Source: Amoebophrya sp. A120 (taxonomy: Eukaryota > Sar > Dinophyceae > Syndiniales > Amoebophryaceae). From it: a stretch of 64,000 bases of DNA. A model generated the notes under the pieces. That model was given only the letters and a program-made list of their open reading frames with translations. It searched no databases and had not been told where the DNA came from. Position 1 is the first letter of the stretch, and each line of letters starts with the position of its first letter. Location of the stretch: assembly GCA_905178155.1 (NCBI GenBank), contig CAJINV010000001.1:15066142-15130141 (forward strand). The letters run 5' to 3'. The position numbers and the translations under genes were made by a program. Of the stretch, positions 1-11,762 are shown piece by piece.

Positions 1-156
1 TAATGGGATTTATTCTATTTCTGAATGACGATATTAAAAAGAGACGAGATGCAAGCGTTCATGTTGGCACCAACAAGCTTCTTGTAGCAGCGCTGAAGAA
101 CAAAAACCAGTAAGTGCCAGACAGGGCTAGTACATTCTCAAAAATTTCGATTGTAC

Positions 157-543
157 CAGTGTATCCGTGTCACTTGCCCACTTTTCCGTTCGATCCGTGA
201 TTTCATTCACGTTGTCCCGGAGCTTTCCCTTCGCAAAAACGCCCTGTCTTTTCGCGAACTTCTTCATCAACGTGCCGATGATGACGTACGTTTGCCCCAC
301 TTCGCAATCCGCAAGGTTCACCAAGGCAATCTTCTCCAAGACGGGGGCGTCCGTCCCCCACTTCTCGCTGATGGATTTGAGCAAATGCGGCTTCAATTCG
401 TGCAGCCGCACGTGGTACAAGTGGCAGTACTGCGTCCCCATTTCGCCGAATTCGGGATTTTTGTACTTTTTCGCCTCCAACGCATACTCGAACTGCGGCT
501 TCGCCGGCATCGGAACCTTTATTGTGCTCGAAGAAGCAGCCAT
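157..543 (-). CDS. POLD2: DNA polymerase delta small subunit, N-terminal exon (partial gene)
   Basis: This is the first coding exon of the B subunit of DNA polymerase delta, the non-catalytic subunit that bridges the polymerase and its accessory subunits at the replication fork. What is seen: 129 codons starting in the context ACAAAATGGC. A QYCHLYHVRLHELKPHLL segment near residue 38, a following W-G and a VIIGTLMK segment match the conserved N-terminal region of POLD2 (QYA-Y--RL--M-P-L, then VVVGTLFK). The exon ends after codons for SDTDTL at a GTACAA donor. Known POLD2 proteins continue there with a V/I-LEDE motif. The rest of the gene, including the phosphodiesterase-like domain, would lie beyond the left edge. 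Bases 1-156 are read as intron. Identity is by motif recognition. Confidence 0.75.
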
Positions 544-1135
544 TTTGTGTGAAGAATTTGCGCGAAGACTTTGGGCTGACTGTCAGCGTAAAGATATTGA
601 GAGTTCTTTTTCAAGTAGTGAAAGTGATGCTTGGAAAATGAATAAAGGACAGCAATACCAGAAACTAAAAATATTTATGAATCCTACAACTTACTGCAAG
701 CCAAGTAAAAAGTGGTCTCCGTGGCGAATTAGGTACCAAGAAAATATAGAACCAGCAACGGACTGAGGCAACAAGATGCGATCCAGTCAGATTGGTAGTC
801 TGAGGCTGTGTGACTAACTTCATCACAGAAGTGAAAACATCTGCAAGCGCACCCCTGTGCTATGCGTCCCTCTCCGATATCATCGTGTTAATTTGATCTA
901 TTTTCCGAACATCGCAAGTATCCGCAGCAGCCAGTTGCCGCAGTTTATTCACTTGCTGGAGGCAAAGTCTTGTCCTGCGTTGTCGTTTACTTCTCACTAG
1001 TGTTCACTTAAGAGCTGCTTACGAAGAACGCAGCAAGAAGAAATGCCGAGATGTCGCCGGTGAAGAAAAGGTTTGTAGTCTCAAGTTTTACGAATTTTTG
1101 GGGCACGACACACGTGACGTCGGGTGTCTGACGCC
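544..1135. other. intergenic, POLD2 5' flank and TOM22-like 3' flank
   Basis: Both neighbours are transcribed leftward. No open frame here has a domain or compositional signal. It should hold the POLD2 5' leader and the end of the TOM22-like transcript. Confidence 0.5.
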
Positions 1136-1577
1136 CTACATCGGTGCCCCCGCCATGCCCTGCTGTTGCTGCTGGATCTGTGCAGCTTGCAATGCGGCCG
1201 TCAGCTCAAAGTGCGCACACTCCCGGTCGAATTCCGCCAACGCGGGGGCGATGAGAACGATCATTCCCGTTGAAAGTATCCAGCACGTCTGCCCCCCAAT
1301 CCAGTACGCTGTTCGGACTACTCGCCGCAACTTGTTCAAGACTGTAGAGTGCCGTTTTGCATAACAAATTGTACTGCGATCGCAAAATGAAAATCTTCAT
1401 GAAAGAAGTAGCCCTTCCAGTGCCAGAGTACATGCATAAAAAGTACTATGTTGATGATACAGATACGGCAGCAGAAACTTCAACATGCACACCACATGAA
1501 AACTTACCATTTGCTGCTCCCTCCTTGACCTCCGGAGTGTTCAAGTCCTCCCACAACTTCCCAAATTGTGCTCCCAT
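1136..1577 (-). CDS. TOM22-like mitochondrial import receptor, two exons
   Basis: Predicted small outer-membrane receptor of the TOM complex, which hands presequence proteins to the import channel. Exon 1 (1577-1508) encodes MGAQFGKLWEDLNTPEVKE and ends in GTAAGT. Exon 2 (1341-1136) follows a CTACAG acceptor. Together they give 91 residues in frame. Seen: a basic stretch (NKLRRVVRTAYW) at residues 25-36, one hydrophobic segment at about 40-58 (WILSTGMIVLIAPAL), then an acidic F-x-E/R stretch and a Gln-rich tail ending GMAGAPM. This order of basic patch, transmembrane helix and Q-rich tail is typical of TOM22/TOM9 proteins. The cytosolic acidic region is short, as in other alveolates and plants. 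The short exon 1 is joined by frame and splice motifs. Alternative: an unrelated tail-anchored protein. Confidence 0.65.
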
Positions 1578-2319
1578 GATTTCTTCGCTTTTCCTTTTCT
1601 AACAGCACAAGAAACTTGTTTCTACGTAAAGGACTACTTGAAGGGCTTTCCGCTAGTGTCGAAGAAGAAAATATTATCGTCCTCACGCTAGCACTACTTC
1701 GTCTGGCACCGGGTTATTGATCTGGCTATAAACAAAAAGATTATGTCTTCGCGATCTTGGCCTGCAGGTGATGGGATTCGCATCCGCACCGATAATTACT
1801 TTACGCAGTTGATCATCATCAAAACAATGGATCGCATCAAAGTACGCAGCCGCAGCGGAGAAAAAACAAATAACTTCTGCAGAGAGATCCTGAACCTATG
1901 CTAGGCGTTCGAACATCGGAGACAAACGATGGTGCTTTCCTGACGTGAAAAAAACCACGGTGGGCTCGTCTTTACAAACGCTGCTCTTCCTTCATGGCAC
2001 TGAAATTCGATGTAAAAGTATTGTGGTCTAAGGGGGTGTTTCTGTTGCGCAAATGCAGTTGCATTCCTCAAAGGGGTTGGTTTTTTTCTACACGCCGTGA
2101 TACTTGAGAGTTTTTTGGTTATCACGAATTGTGGCACTTCTGAATATTGCAGGGGGCTAGTTTCTAGGCACTATTGTGTTCTGAATAAGTAAGGAAACTC
2201 AAACCAAGTATTATATATTTGATTGTATATTCAAAAGAGTGAAAAAAAGATCGGATCGTGGAAAGACAACCTATGTTGCCAAGATGTTCGATTTTCTGTA
2301 GACTCAAGCTTTCTACTGC
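1578..2319. other. intergenic, no feature recognised
   Basis: About 740 bases between two minus-strand genes. Open frames here (for example 1901-2137 minus) are short and low-complexity. No RNA gene or repeat is visible. Confidence 0.5.
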
Positions 2320-2826
2320 CTAAGACTTGCCCGTAGTGGGTCGAATGCCTTCTTCCCGCAACCTCCTCATGTTGAGGGGCGCGGCGCCGGGCGCGTGCAA
2401 ATCACTTACCGTGCCCGCGGCGCGCAGTGACCTCGCTTCTTCGTGTAGTAACGCTAACTTGGCATCTTCTGCTTGCATCCGGATGGCCCGCAGCTCCTCG
2501 CGGCTGCTTCGGTGCCTGGCTGGCGGCGGCGCGTGCACTAGGACTCGTTGCCGGTTGGCCAGGGCGCGCAATTTGCGCTGCTCCCGTTCCGCGTCTTCGC
2601 CATCGAACATCAGAGTCACCATGTGGTGATCCTGCAGGTGGGAGCTCAAAACCCCCGCGCGACTGTTAAAGTCCAACGGGTGGTCTAGGACAGTGTGCTG
2701 CATCACCTGCCTCACGGGCTTGCCCACCAGATTCCGGTCGCGAGCGCGGAGCACCGGCGAAATGTCACGGCTAATTTTGTACTGGCCTCCGAAAGCAGCG
2801 CCTGTAGTTTTGAAAGAGTTTGTCAT
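2320..2826 (-). CDS. hypothetical protein, 168 aa
   Basis: Not recognised. A single open frame of 168 residues with a real ATG. The N-terminus (MTNSFKTTGAAFGGQYKIS) is followed by RARDRNLVGKPVRQV. The centre and C-terminus are rich in Arg, Glu and Ala (EDAEREQRKLRALANRQR, then REELRAIRMQAEDAKLALLHEEARSLRAAG), predicting an amphipathic or coiled helix. No signal peptide or membrane segment is visible. An AFGGQ peptide also occurs in the next gene upstream (AAFGGQRAL), which may be a shared motif or chance. It could be a downstream exon of that gene, but that gene has its own in-frame stop 109 bases away, so a separate gene is preferred. Confidence 0.5.
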   Translation of the reverse strand: MTNSFKTTGAAFGGQYKISRDISPVLRARDRNLVGKPVRQVMQHTVLDHPLDFNSRAGVLSSHLQDHHMVTLMFDGEDAEREQRKLRALANRQRVLVHAPPPARHRSSREELRAIRMQAEDAKLALLHEEARSLRAAGTVSDLHAPGAAPLNMRRLREEGIRPTTGKS

Positions 2827-2934
2827 TGTTTGGTCGAGTCTTCATCAGGGTAGCAAGCGGACATCCAAATTACAGTCAGAAGCGTTCTTGAAACAAGCAC
2901 AAAGGAACTACAGCACACAGAATCACACCAAAAA

Positions 2935-5900
2935 TCATGATTGAAAGAGCGCTTCAACATTAGATAGAGTACTGCTAAGCGGGTTCTTCGCTGTGTGGAT
3001 CGTCTTATCGTAGTCGGCGGCTGTTGATACTGCGTCCGTACCGTAATTTCCGACCAGCAAATTTCCCGTCCCGGTTTCCAAAATCAGTTCCACTTCCCGC
3101 GTTAGCGAGTCACCGCGCGTGTGCCGTGGCGGAGATCGGGAGGGCGCTTTTTCCACACTGGTCAAATACGGGCTCCTCGGATTCAGAGGCTTCTCCGACA
3201 TCCGTGGCGGCGAGGGCGTGAGCCTCTCCGACTTTGCACCGGCGTGGTCGCTCTCCAGTAAAAAATGCTTCACATCCGGAACCGCTTTCTTCTGCACGGG
3301 ACTGCCGCCTCGCTGCCCCGCGTGCGTGATCACCAAATCGTCAAAGTTGCGCTTCTTGCCCTTCGAGGGGTGTCTGTGCCGCTGGTTCATCTCTTCGTGC
3401 ACCTCGATGTCCTTGGAGAGTTTCTTCGCCATTGTAATGTCGTCGTCAGTCGGACCACGGTGGTGTGGATGTGCATCGACACCTCGGGGAAGATGTTCGT
3501 CCCCGTCGATCATTCTAGGTGTTATTTCCTGGTTGATTTGCGCGCCGGCAATCGTGGCGCCTTCAAGCTCATCATTTCCAGTGTAGTAGTTTTGCGGGGT
3601 TTTGTTTTCGCTCTGGTCCAAATCATCACCCGCGGTGGCGTTGCTCTCAGCTGTTCGGTTCAGCATATCTGGGCGAGTGGACGCCGGGCTCCTACTGGTG
3701 TTGCTCCGCGGAGTCCTTGGTGTACGGGACCGGCGGTGCGGGGAGTCGTGCTTCACGGCGCCAATGGACATGTAGGCATCGGAGCTGGTGAGGTGCACGT
3801 TTGTGATACCGCTGTGCTGACTTCCCAGCTTCCTTTCCAGGTCGTACCGTATGCCCTCGTGATTTTTCAAGTCTGACTGCGGCTTCACCCTGCGCAGCTC
3901 CGGCTGCATCGAGCGCGCACGGTACGCCTCATGCCAATCTGCAGCCTCCGCGGGCTTCTTCTGCTTCTGATACGTTTTCTCTAGTAATTGCTCGCTGCGC
4001 CGCTCCACCACCGCGCTCTTCGCCCGCTTGTGCGCAAACCGACCGTTGTTGCGGCGCTGCTCGCTTTCGTGCGGGTCCGTCACCTTCAGAGAGACGGACT
4101 CGCGTTTCGCGCGCAGCTGTTGCCACAAAGACAGCGCTTTATTACTATTGCTGGCATGATGTTGCGCCTCTTTGCGGTCGAGCGATACCGCTCTTCCGCG
4201 CGGAATGGCGTGGTCGTAGCGCGGTTTGACAGTGCCTTCCAATGCTCTCTGGCCTCCGAAAGCGGCAAACTGGGTGGGGTAGTCGACGCGGTCCCGGGGG
4301 GACAATCTCGAGCGCCGCCACGCTTGCGGCTCGTACACCCCGTAGGGCTTGATGTTCACCACGCCGTACTTCCGAGCGTCATTCAACTCTTTATCAATCT
4401 TCGCCTGCCGCAGGTTGAACAAGCTCGTCTCCCGCGCGATTTTTTTGCGATCAAACGCGTGCGGGTGGTGTTCCCAGTGGTTCCTGCCGTCGCGCATGTC
4501 AGACGTGTATCCGTGGACACCGTCCCCAATGCTTCCCCGATTTCGCTCCAGTGCGCAGCGCTCCGGCCGATGGTTCTCGTGTTTGTACGCGTGCGCAAGA
4601 CTTTGCCTTTTTTCGTTTTGCTCGTTGTTCAGCTCGGCCCAGGTGGTCCGCTGCTTCGGTGGCAGATGGGTTCCGTCGTCGTCGTATCAAATGTAAAAAT
4701 GTCTGGGTCTGGAAGATTGCAACTTGTCATGCTGTCTTTGGATTCCAAAAAAATCTGTATTGCGTGACCAGCAACAGGAGTCCAGTTTGTGTTACGCGGA
4801 GAGGGCATTTCTCATGCAGAATGGGCATCAGAAAGCCGTCTAAAAATCAGTGATGTTAGATCATGCATTACATGCATCATGGATCATACAAAATATGCAT
4901 CACAAATCCCGGAATCTTCCAGACCCAGACATTTTTGCAGTTGATACGTCGTGCATCTGCGTGTGGTGATCACTCTCCAATTGCGGGTTACGACCCTTGT
5001 AATTCTCGCCGGGGGACGGAGACCCTGTTTTCATTTTTTGATACGGTACTACATTGGCGAAAAGTCGTGGTCGCACTAAATTTCAGTTTGGTATTGTAAA
5101 GCCAATCCCAACAAATCAAATCATCAGCATTCATGCCAGCAAGTAGACGAGCCAAAAAAAACTTAATATACGTCTCTCCTGCACTGTGCCTTTGGAGTGG
5201 CGGATTGGCGACATGTGCGACATGCCGTTGTCGGGCGAGATGTGGTCCTGCCTCGACTTTGCCCGAATTCGGAAGTCTTCCAGATCCGCCGGGTGGTGAA
5301 ACCCGAGTTTCTTGTCACGCAGCCGGGCGTCAACCTCCTTATTCTCCGGCACTGGTGGCTGGTACACTTTCTTGCTTAGCTTTCTTTCCGGGTCATCCCG
5401 AAGATTTCCAGTTTTGATATTGCCACTCCCCGCTACATTCGTTGTGTCGCCTGGAAAGCGGCGCTCGAACAGTGCTGCACCCTCGGACGTCGAGCCAGTC
5501 AAATTTTGGTCCTTGTTCTGCCCGATTTTGAGCTGCGGGACCTTCCGGCGCTGCTCCTTCTGGGCCTTCAATTGCGAGGGGGAGCGATCGGCCGTTTCCG
5601 ACTTGTGGTCCCAGGCGTGTTGGTGCGTGTAGGAAGACCGGAATCGGTGTTCCGCTTCCTGCCTCTCCAATTCGCGGTCTTCCTCTGGGTGGTCAATGAG
5701 TTCGTGGGTCTTTTGCCGGTTACTTCTTTCCTCCTTCGGCGTTTTCCCGGCTTTGGTGACCTGCAGGCCGTTGTCCTCCGCGACTGTGGAGGTCGTGAAA
5801 AACTCCGCGGATTTTTTTGGCAGCAGCTTTTTATCCCCCGGCGGTCTGATGGGGTTCGCGTCCGGGAGCAGGTCGGGCTTGCCGGCGAAGTGCAGATCCG

Positions 5901-6483
5901 GCTGCTGACCACCCTGGATGTCCAGTGTAGTTCGGTTTTTCGGCTTCATGATTTCATCCATCTTCGGAGCAACTTGCACGCCCCGCATCCACGGCGGCAA
6001 GGCTTTCTTCGCCGCCTCCTCTTGGTAGAACAGAATGTCCGGGCTCCGGGAGCGCCGGCCGGCAGCAGGACGAGAAGAAGTTGTGTTGCAGCCGCTGCTT
6101 TGGGGCAAATTCACGACCGGGCGCTCCTGGTACGAATTCTTTGCTCCGCATGCATTTTTACCGACATCCCTCGAAAGTGACCGGCCTCTTTCGTCATCTG
6201 TCTGCATCGGGGTCCGCGCAACATCTGTTGCGAAGGGGACCATGGGAGACAAAGACCGTTGCAATTGCGACGCCAGATGCGGTGGCAGGGGAGAAACCGA
6301 CCGCTGCCACGGTTGTCGCATTGGATTGCTACCGGCTTCGCCGCGCCTGGGACCGTTGATTGTAGTGACAACGTCGTGCGCTCGTGTGGGAGAGGCACTC
6401 CGACTCGCCTGGGCCCGCACCGGAGACGCGCTCCGGCTCGGCGTATACCAGGCATTGACCAACCGCTTGCCGGCGGCCTGCAT
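2935..6483 (-). CDS. large SP/R-rich hypothetical protein with an introner intron
   Basis: Function not recognised. Proposed exons are 6483-5172, 5048-4947 and 4679-2935, giving 1052 residues in one frame. The first junction is a GTATAT donor to a TGTAG acceptor (122-nt intron). The second is an introner of family A (4685-4946) flanked by CGTCG repeats; removing it keeps the frame through a DDDD run. The N-terminal third has repeated RSxSP motifs (SRSASPVRAQ, SRSASPTRAH, RSVSPLPP, RSLSPMVP), likely phosphorylation sites or SR-like protein contacts. The rest is charged and disordered (ERQEAEHRFRSSYTHQHAWD, KSKRSRTPRTPRS-like stretches). There are no membrane segments. Alternative: two genes, 5131-6483 (450 aa, ending in a frame that looks like translated intron) and 2935-5034 (610 aa, ATG at 5034). 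The single-gene model is an inference from phase agreement. Confidence 0.55.
4685..4946. mobile_element. introner element, family A
   Basis: 262 bp. The left end TATCAAATGTAAAAATGTC continues into CTGGGTCTGGAAG, and the right end is its inverted complement (CTTCCAGACCCAGAC to TTGATA). It is flanked by the 5-bp direct repeat CGTCG (4680-4684 and 4947-4951). It lies inside a minus-strand coding frame, so it is antisense with respect to family A copies in plus-strand genes. Removing the element plus one repeat restores the frame. Confidence 0.9.
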
Positions 6484-7558
6484 TTTTCCGCTGAGTTCAC
6501 GCCGAAGTCGCTTTTCGTTCAGTTCTGCCTATCAGCGCAAGATAGAAAGATGCATGTAGCATGCTTTACGTGTGAGTTGTGCTTTTATTTGTTTCGTGGG
6601 TTACACGATAAAGGAATAATAGTACCACTAGCGAGCCTTTGCATAGCGTACAATGGGGATACCGCCTGTGAGAGAGAAAAAAGGAAATCTTGATCTTCAC
6701 GATGTTGAGGCTGAATTTAGCTACAACAGGTTTACTTGCTTACCACGACAACACAGAAGAAAGACTCAGATTAACGATTAGAGTGAAGGTGAACGAAGGA
6801 GGAAAAACAGAAAGCGTTTTTTTGCACGATAGCAGCACCAGCACGACGACAGGGCGAATATCAGACCGATGTACATGAGAAGAGAACCTTCTACCGATAT
6901 CTTTGCGAACCTAATGTGGAATACATAGAAGTACGAAGACGAAGAGAAACGAAATCACGAAAGAATAAGAAAGTCAGAACGTGAACAGCTGGACTTTTTC
7001 GGCCTTTATAATTGCGACCTCTTTCAAAACAATCGGCACATATCTCGAATTTCTACTTTCTTCGCATGCAATTTCGGACCAGGCTCGCGATACAAGTACC
7101 GCAGCACAGGGCTCCGTAATCCCTACACAAGGTTCAAGTCGTCTGTTGGTCTTTTTCTACACGATGTCAATATCGGTCAAAATCTGCTACAGTCAGTCGC
7201 ATTGGCCCGTCAAAAATGACCAAAAACAAGAGAAAGGAAGTTCTGCATAAAGTTGAAGTGTCAATCAAATGGTTGGTTTACATAGTGTAGTACTGCGCTT
7301 TACCCAAAAAATCTGTGATCTTCCCCCAGCACGTCCGTCTCCGTTTGGACCCCAGGCACCATTGGAGACCGCACGACTGCCCAGGCCGCTACTTCAGAAC
7401 TTCTTGGTCACTGTCGTCACTGTACGTCTGTGATTTTGGGCAAGTTGTGACGTGACTTTTAGAAAAAGGTGGTATAGACATCAAACAGAAAACCACATCA
7501 GGCACGCTCGAAAGTAGCATCCAACAGATGTTGATCAAGCACTTCGTTTATCTACCTT
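6484..7558. other. intergenic, about 1.07 kb
   Basis: Between the 5' end of the SP-rich gene and the 3' end of the WW-domain gene. Mostly AT-rich. A more GC-rich patch at 7320-7440 has a short minus-strand reading ending SDQEVLK-stop, but nothing identifies it as an exon. No gene is called. Confidence 0.4.
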
Positions 7559-10500
7559 CTATTGTACCAGCGTTTTGCCGTCGCTTCCGGGCGTCGGCGC
7601 TTTCTTCAGCTGCCGATCCGCGTAGTCCCGACTTTGTCGCATTAGATCTTCTACTCTGGGTATCCCACGAAAAAACTGTTTCACTGTGATGATTTTGCTA
7701 GATCTGCATCACAAGTTTGCTACACACAACACTGAAAGTCTGTCATGCGCGCTTCCCAAGGGAAAACACGCTTGAAAATCCAATGTGTTGCAGGTGTAGC
7801 AAGACAAATAGTTCTGTGTTCCATTTTCTGCATCACAAGCTCACAGTGAAACAGTTTTTTCTTGCGATACTGGGCTGCGGTGCGGGGCTTGGATTCCGCG
7901 ACCCTGTCAACGACGTGTTTGTCCGCACGTAGTGCTCTTGCTCTGGCTATCCTGAGTAAAAACGTACCCACGCCAGAGTTGTAATGCAGATTTGCAAAGA
8001 CAGGAAGACTTGTAACGCGCATCCCCATGAGAGCCATTTCCAATCGTGTTTTGGAATTTGTGATGCTGTGAACAGGATCAGCAGATCGATTTGTGATGCG
8101 GCTTTCCTTGCTAACTTGCACTACCTTACCGACTGAAACTTGTCATGCGTGACTGCCAAAACTCCTAGGTTTGTGTTGCGAAATCCCCATCTTGACTCTG
8201 GTGTGGGGACGTTTTTGATCAGGATACTGGCTGCGCGGGTCCCTTGTACCCATGGGAGAACGGACTCGGCAGCCGCATGTCCTTGGGTAAGCTATCTCGT
8301 GAATTCACCCGGACCAGTTTCCGCAGAGACCCGTCCGGCTCTTTCGACTTACTTCGTGACCGGTCGCGCCGCTTGCCGCGACTGTTACACCGCACTAAAT
8401 TTCGATCGTTGTTGAACCACTCGCTGCCTTTCTGCTCCGCAGTGTTTGGCCTGTGCTCATCGGCCGGGTTGACCGACGCAGCAGCACTACCCCCTCCTGG
8501 GTGCACCCTTGGGTCGCCGTACTGTGCGGCGGAGGCGTTGCTGTAGTAATCCGGAGCGTGCTGTTGCTGATGTTGGTAAGTATTGTAGCTCGAGCTACTA
8601 CTCCCCGCTTGCTGCTGGTGGCCACCTGCACTGCCCCCAGTGTACATATTCGGCGCCGGTTGCATCTGTCCTGGTTGCGGTGGCTGCAGGGCTGGATTGT
8701 ACCCTTGCGAGTACTGCATCGCCATTTGCGGATTTGGATACACCATCCCCGGTACGCCCGGCGCAGCACCCGGCGCCCCGTACGCGAACTGGGGAAACTG
8801 GCCCGCTGCAGCGGGATTGTAGAGCGGATTGGCGGCGGCCAGCATGGGATTCGCAGCTGCCATCATCGGATTGGCGCCCGCCATCATGGGGTTCTGCATC
8901 ATGTGTGGCATCAAGTGCATCTGGCCTGCAGCTCCTGGTTGCACCATGGCACCGGGCTGCTGGTGGTGTCCCGGAAGTTGCATCGGGTGTGATGCGCCAA
9001 CATGTGGATTCTGTGCATGTTGTCCACTGCCACCTTGCACGCTCGGACTGGGGTCGAGGACCGCACCGGGGAGGTTCCCCTGATACAGATAGGCCAGCTC
9101 CTGACTATCCAGTGGCCCGACCTCCTGCTCGAGTCGGCTCCTCGCTTGCCTCAAGGCCTCCTTTCTCTTCGAAAATCCCCCGGCGGCTTCGAGGACGTCG
9201 GCGCGGGAACCGAAGAAACCGAGGAGTTTGACACAAATTTCTGCGATGTAGTGGCTATTCGCGAATGGGTCACCCCACACGGACCGGCCGGTGGAGAGGT
9301 GGTGGTAGTAAGCCTTTTCGTTTTCGTAGTACGGACCTTGCCACTGCGTTGAAAGCTTCTCCGCTTGTTGGAGGACGCCGGAGTACATATCTGATTAATG
9401 GAAGTAGTCCTGAATTAATATTTGCAAGTGTACCACGACACAGTGACTGCCGAAACAAGCTTCTGCGCTAGATATGCAATGAAAGAAGGCCCGGTTTTTC
9501 AGTGTCTCAAAAGAATTATGTGTTGTTGTACTTCTCAGCTGTCCGCGAATGTCCATGCCACGCTGCAGAATGAGAATCATCGACTTGAACGTTGCGTCAC
9601 TTGGATGGGTCCAGCAGGATTCCATTGTTTGCGAGTTCGCGTAATACCTGTGCAGGGAGTTGGTGCAAGAAGACATTTCCCTTTGGTGCACAGTGTGACG
9701 ATGAGAAAATTCTTCATGCAGACAAGACTTTAAAAAAGAAACCACGCTCCCGAACTACAGAAAAAAATAACTTACGGTGTCGCGTTCTCCTTCCCCTTTG
9801 GTGTGTGTAGGGTCCAAAACGCAGGTAGTGGTGCTTGCATTGCGCACTTCACGAGCCAGGAAATCTGTCAGTGAGTAGTTTGCTTGGCCTTTGTAGTTTT
9901 CTGTCATGCCTAGGCTTATGCTTACCGTTACCCTGTGCAAGAAAATCATTTCCGCGACTCAAAGAACAGAAAGCGACAAAAACGCAAGCAGACATCGCAA
10001 CTACCTCCGGCACCCGTTTCAGCTCCTGTTGGACGTGCTCCTTCGAACATAATTTACTCGGATCCGAACTCTCTCCGCTGGACAACAAATACTGCGCGTA
10101 CTGCAAAAATGCCTCGGGATCTTCGGACTCCGGATCGGTCAAATTCGACCTGGCACTCCTTGCGCTCATCTCGTGTGACCTGGCGGAGCTCTGCGCCCCG
10201 TCCGTCGTGCTTGTGTTGGCCCCTCCCGCGTTTGTGTCGGTCACCACCTTCACGACCTCGTCGTCTTTTCTCCTCCCCTTCGCCGAGAACAATCTTCGCA
10301 TCAGCCCGGGTCTCCGGCTCACCGAGTCGTCTCGCCGACTCATGACACTGTCTTCCCGCCCGCCGCCGCCCCGCTCCTTGGAGTTCTCCCGGCCGCGCCC
10401 GCGCTTGCTGACGGACTGCTCGCGGGTTTTGCTATTCGCAGCCGCTACCTGCTCGCGGGACCGCGAAATCAGCTCATCCTCGTGCTTCAACGTTTCCCCG

Positions 10501-11056
10501 TCCCCGCCACCTCCCGGAGCGGTGTCTTTCGAATCACCGTTGAAGGAAAACACGGAATCACCGGAGTCTCGCCTGCTGCGCTGCATTTTCATGGATAATG
10601 AGGGGACGCGCGGGGAGGCGTTAATGTTGGAGAAGTCCTTGTTCTGCTTTCTTCGCGCATTGCTATTCAAGAAGGTCAACGGCGGATTTTCCAGCGGTCG
10701 GGGTGGAGGCGCGACCGCTGAGTCCAACGCCCCCGGCTGCCCGGGCGCTGGTGCAAGACATTCGTCGGGGGACCGCGGGGTGATGCCTGAATTCAAATAT
10801 TAAATGTGGAGCGGAAACGGAATGAATCGTTCGCATACCGCATGAATAACAACTTTCACAACAAAAACTTTGGTCGCTACTTAACATCCAAGGGAAAAGA
10901 TTCGAATGAAATTCACGCGTACAAAAATGAGTCTGACTTACCCGGCAGGAACTCGAACTGAGCATCTTCCAACGAAACAGCCCCTTGCTCACCGACGTTC
11001 TTGTACGGCTCGGTCCTCTTACCGCCAAAGGACGTCCGCCGGAAGAGCGACCTCAT
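7559..11056 (-). CDS. WW-domain protein, seven exons, two introner introns
   Basis: Proposed exons: 11056-10942, 10786-9926, 9864-9776, 9727-9532, 9390-8227, 7942-7870 and 7655-7559 (the introner junctions keep one target repeat). They sum to 864 codons plus stop in one frame. Seen: an N-terminal FGGKR segment; a long Ser/Arg/Gly-rich disordered part; a DPEAFLQYAQYLL segment resembling the helix that precedes WW domains in CEP164-like proteins; a divergent WW (RYYANSQTMESCWTHPSD) in exon 4; and a second WW (WQGPYYENEKAYYHHLSTG with SVWGDP) in exon 5. Then follows a Pro/Met/Gln/Asn-rich tail (HPMQLPGHHQQPG, repeated ANPMMAAANPM) and a basic SR-like end. WW domains bind proline-rich partners. 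The Q/M-rich tail suggests RNA-processing or scaffold roles, but this is not assigned. Exon 3 and the 48-nt intron after it are the least certain parts. Confidence 0.65.
7661..7869. mobile_element. introner element, family D
   Basis: 209 bp. The ends are inverted copies: TATCCCACGAAAAAACTG with TTTCACTGTGA on the left, and TCACAGTGAAACAG with TTTTTTCTTGCGATA on the right. The direct repeat is CTGGG (7656-7660, 7870-7874). It contains CTGCATCACAAG twice. It sits in the WW gene, and removal gives in-frame PQP-RVEDLMRQ. Confidence 0.85.
7948..8226. mobile_element. introner element, family C (antisense to its gene)
   Basis: 279 bp, beginning TATCCTGAGTAAAAACGT and ending GATCAGGATA after an inverted ACTCTGGTGTGGGGACGT block. 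The direct repeat is CTGGC (7943-7947, 8227-8231). It is collinear with, and the same length as, the copy at 57513-57791 on the same strand. This host gene is minus while the other is plus. Confidence 0.9.
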
Positions 11057-11762
11057 GCGCGCTAGAGCGACCCTGGAGCACTTTGCTGTCGATTCAGGTG
11101 GATAGCGTTTTCGTCTTATGCTGAGCGGCAGCACTCGCACGCCATGAAAGCGGGGCCTTTGGTAATGAAGAACTGTGCTGACGGTTTTTCTATCTTCTTT
11201 TCAAAAAACCCATATTCTGTTCGCAAACCAATGAAAATCGACGCCTCACTGACTACATCTTTGTGTCACATCAAGAAAAGAAGGCACAGGCGAAGATGCT
11301 TAGGAAAAAAACGACAGTGAAAGCACGCACGGACTAACACAGGTCCACACACACGACAAAAGCTCTCTTTACACAGACGAACGAAACGAAAAAAACGTTC
11401 ACGCACATCGAAGCAGAAAAATTTCGCTCAACATACGCACAACTTCTCGATGAAGCAACTTCGCTCTGCCACATCTCGATCGCAAGACTTTCTTCTTTAA
11501 TTTCTCTCAGCAGGCTGTCATGACAGCACGACAGCGCAAACATGACAAAGGGCATTCCCAACTAAGATATGCGTGCAAAAACGCAGGTCAATAATGTCTT
11601 GCCTTATTATGCGTTCCGACTGGGAGCTGCGAGTCTGGTGCTTCTATCTTCTAAGTTAGCTACGTTCATTTGAATTTGAAAAAACCTCCCTCAGAAGATT
11701 ACAACAAGGAGTACTGTCTTCAGCCATCGATCATACAAGGAAGAAAATTCTTTTTGTGTCCA
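11057..11762. other. intergenic
   Basis: About 700 bases between the start of the WW gene and the end of the next minus-strand gene. AT-rich with A-runs. No supported gene. Confidence 0.5.

Noticed and set aside
1-156. Second POLD2 exon in the first 120 bases (minus strand)
   Set aside because: A possible TTCAG acceptor exists, but the resulting reading does not contain the expected V/I-LEDE motif and stops quickly. Treated as intron.
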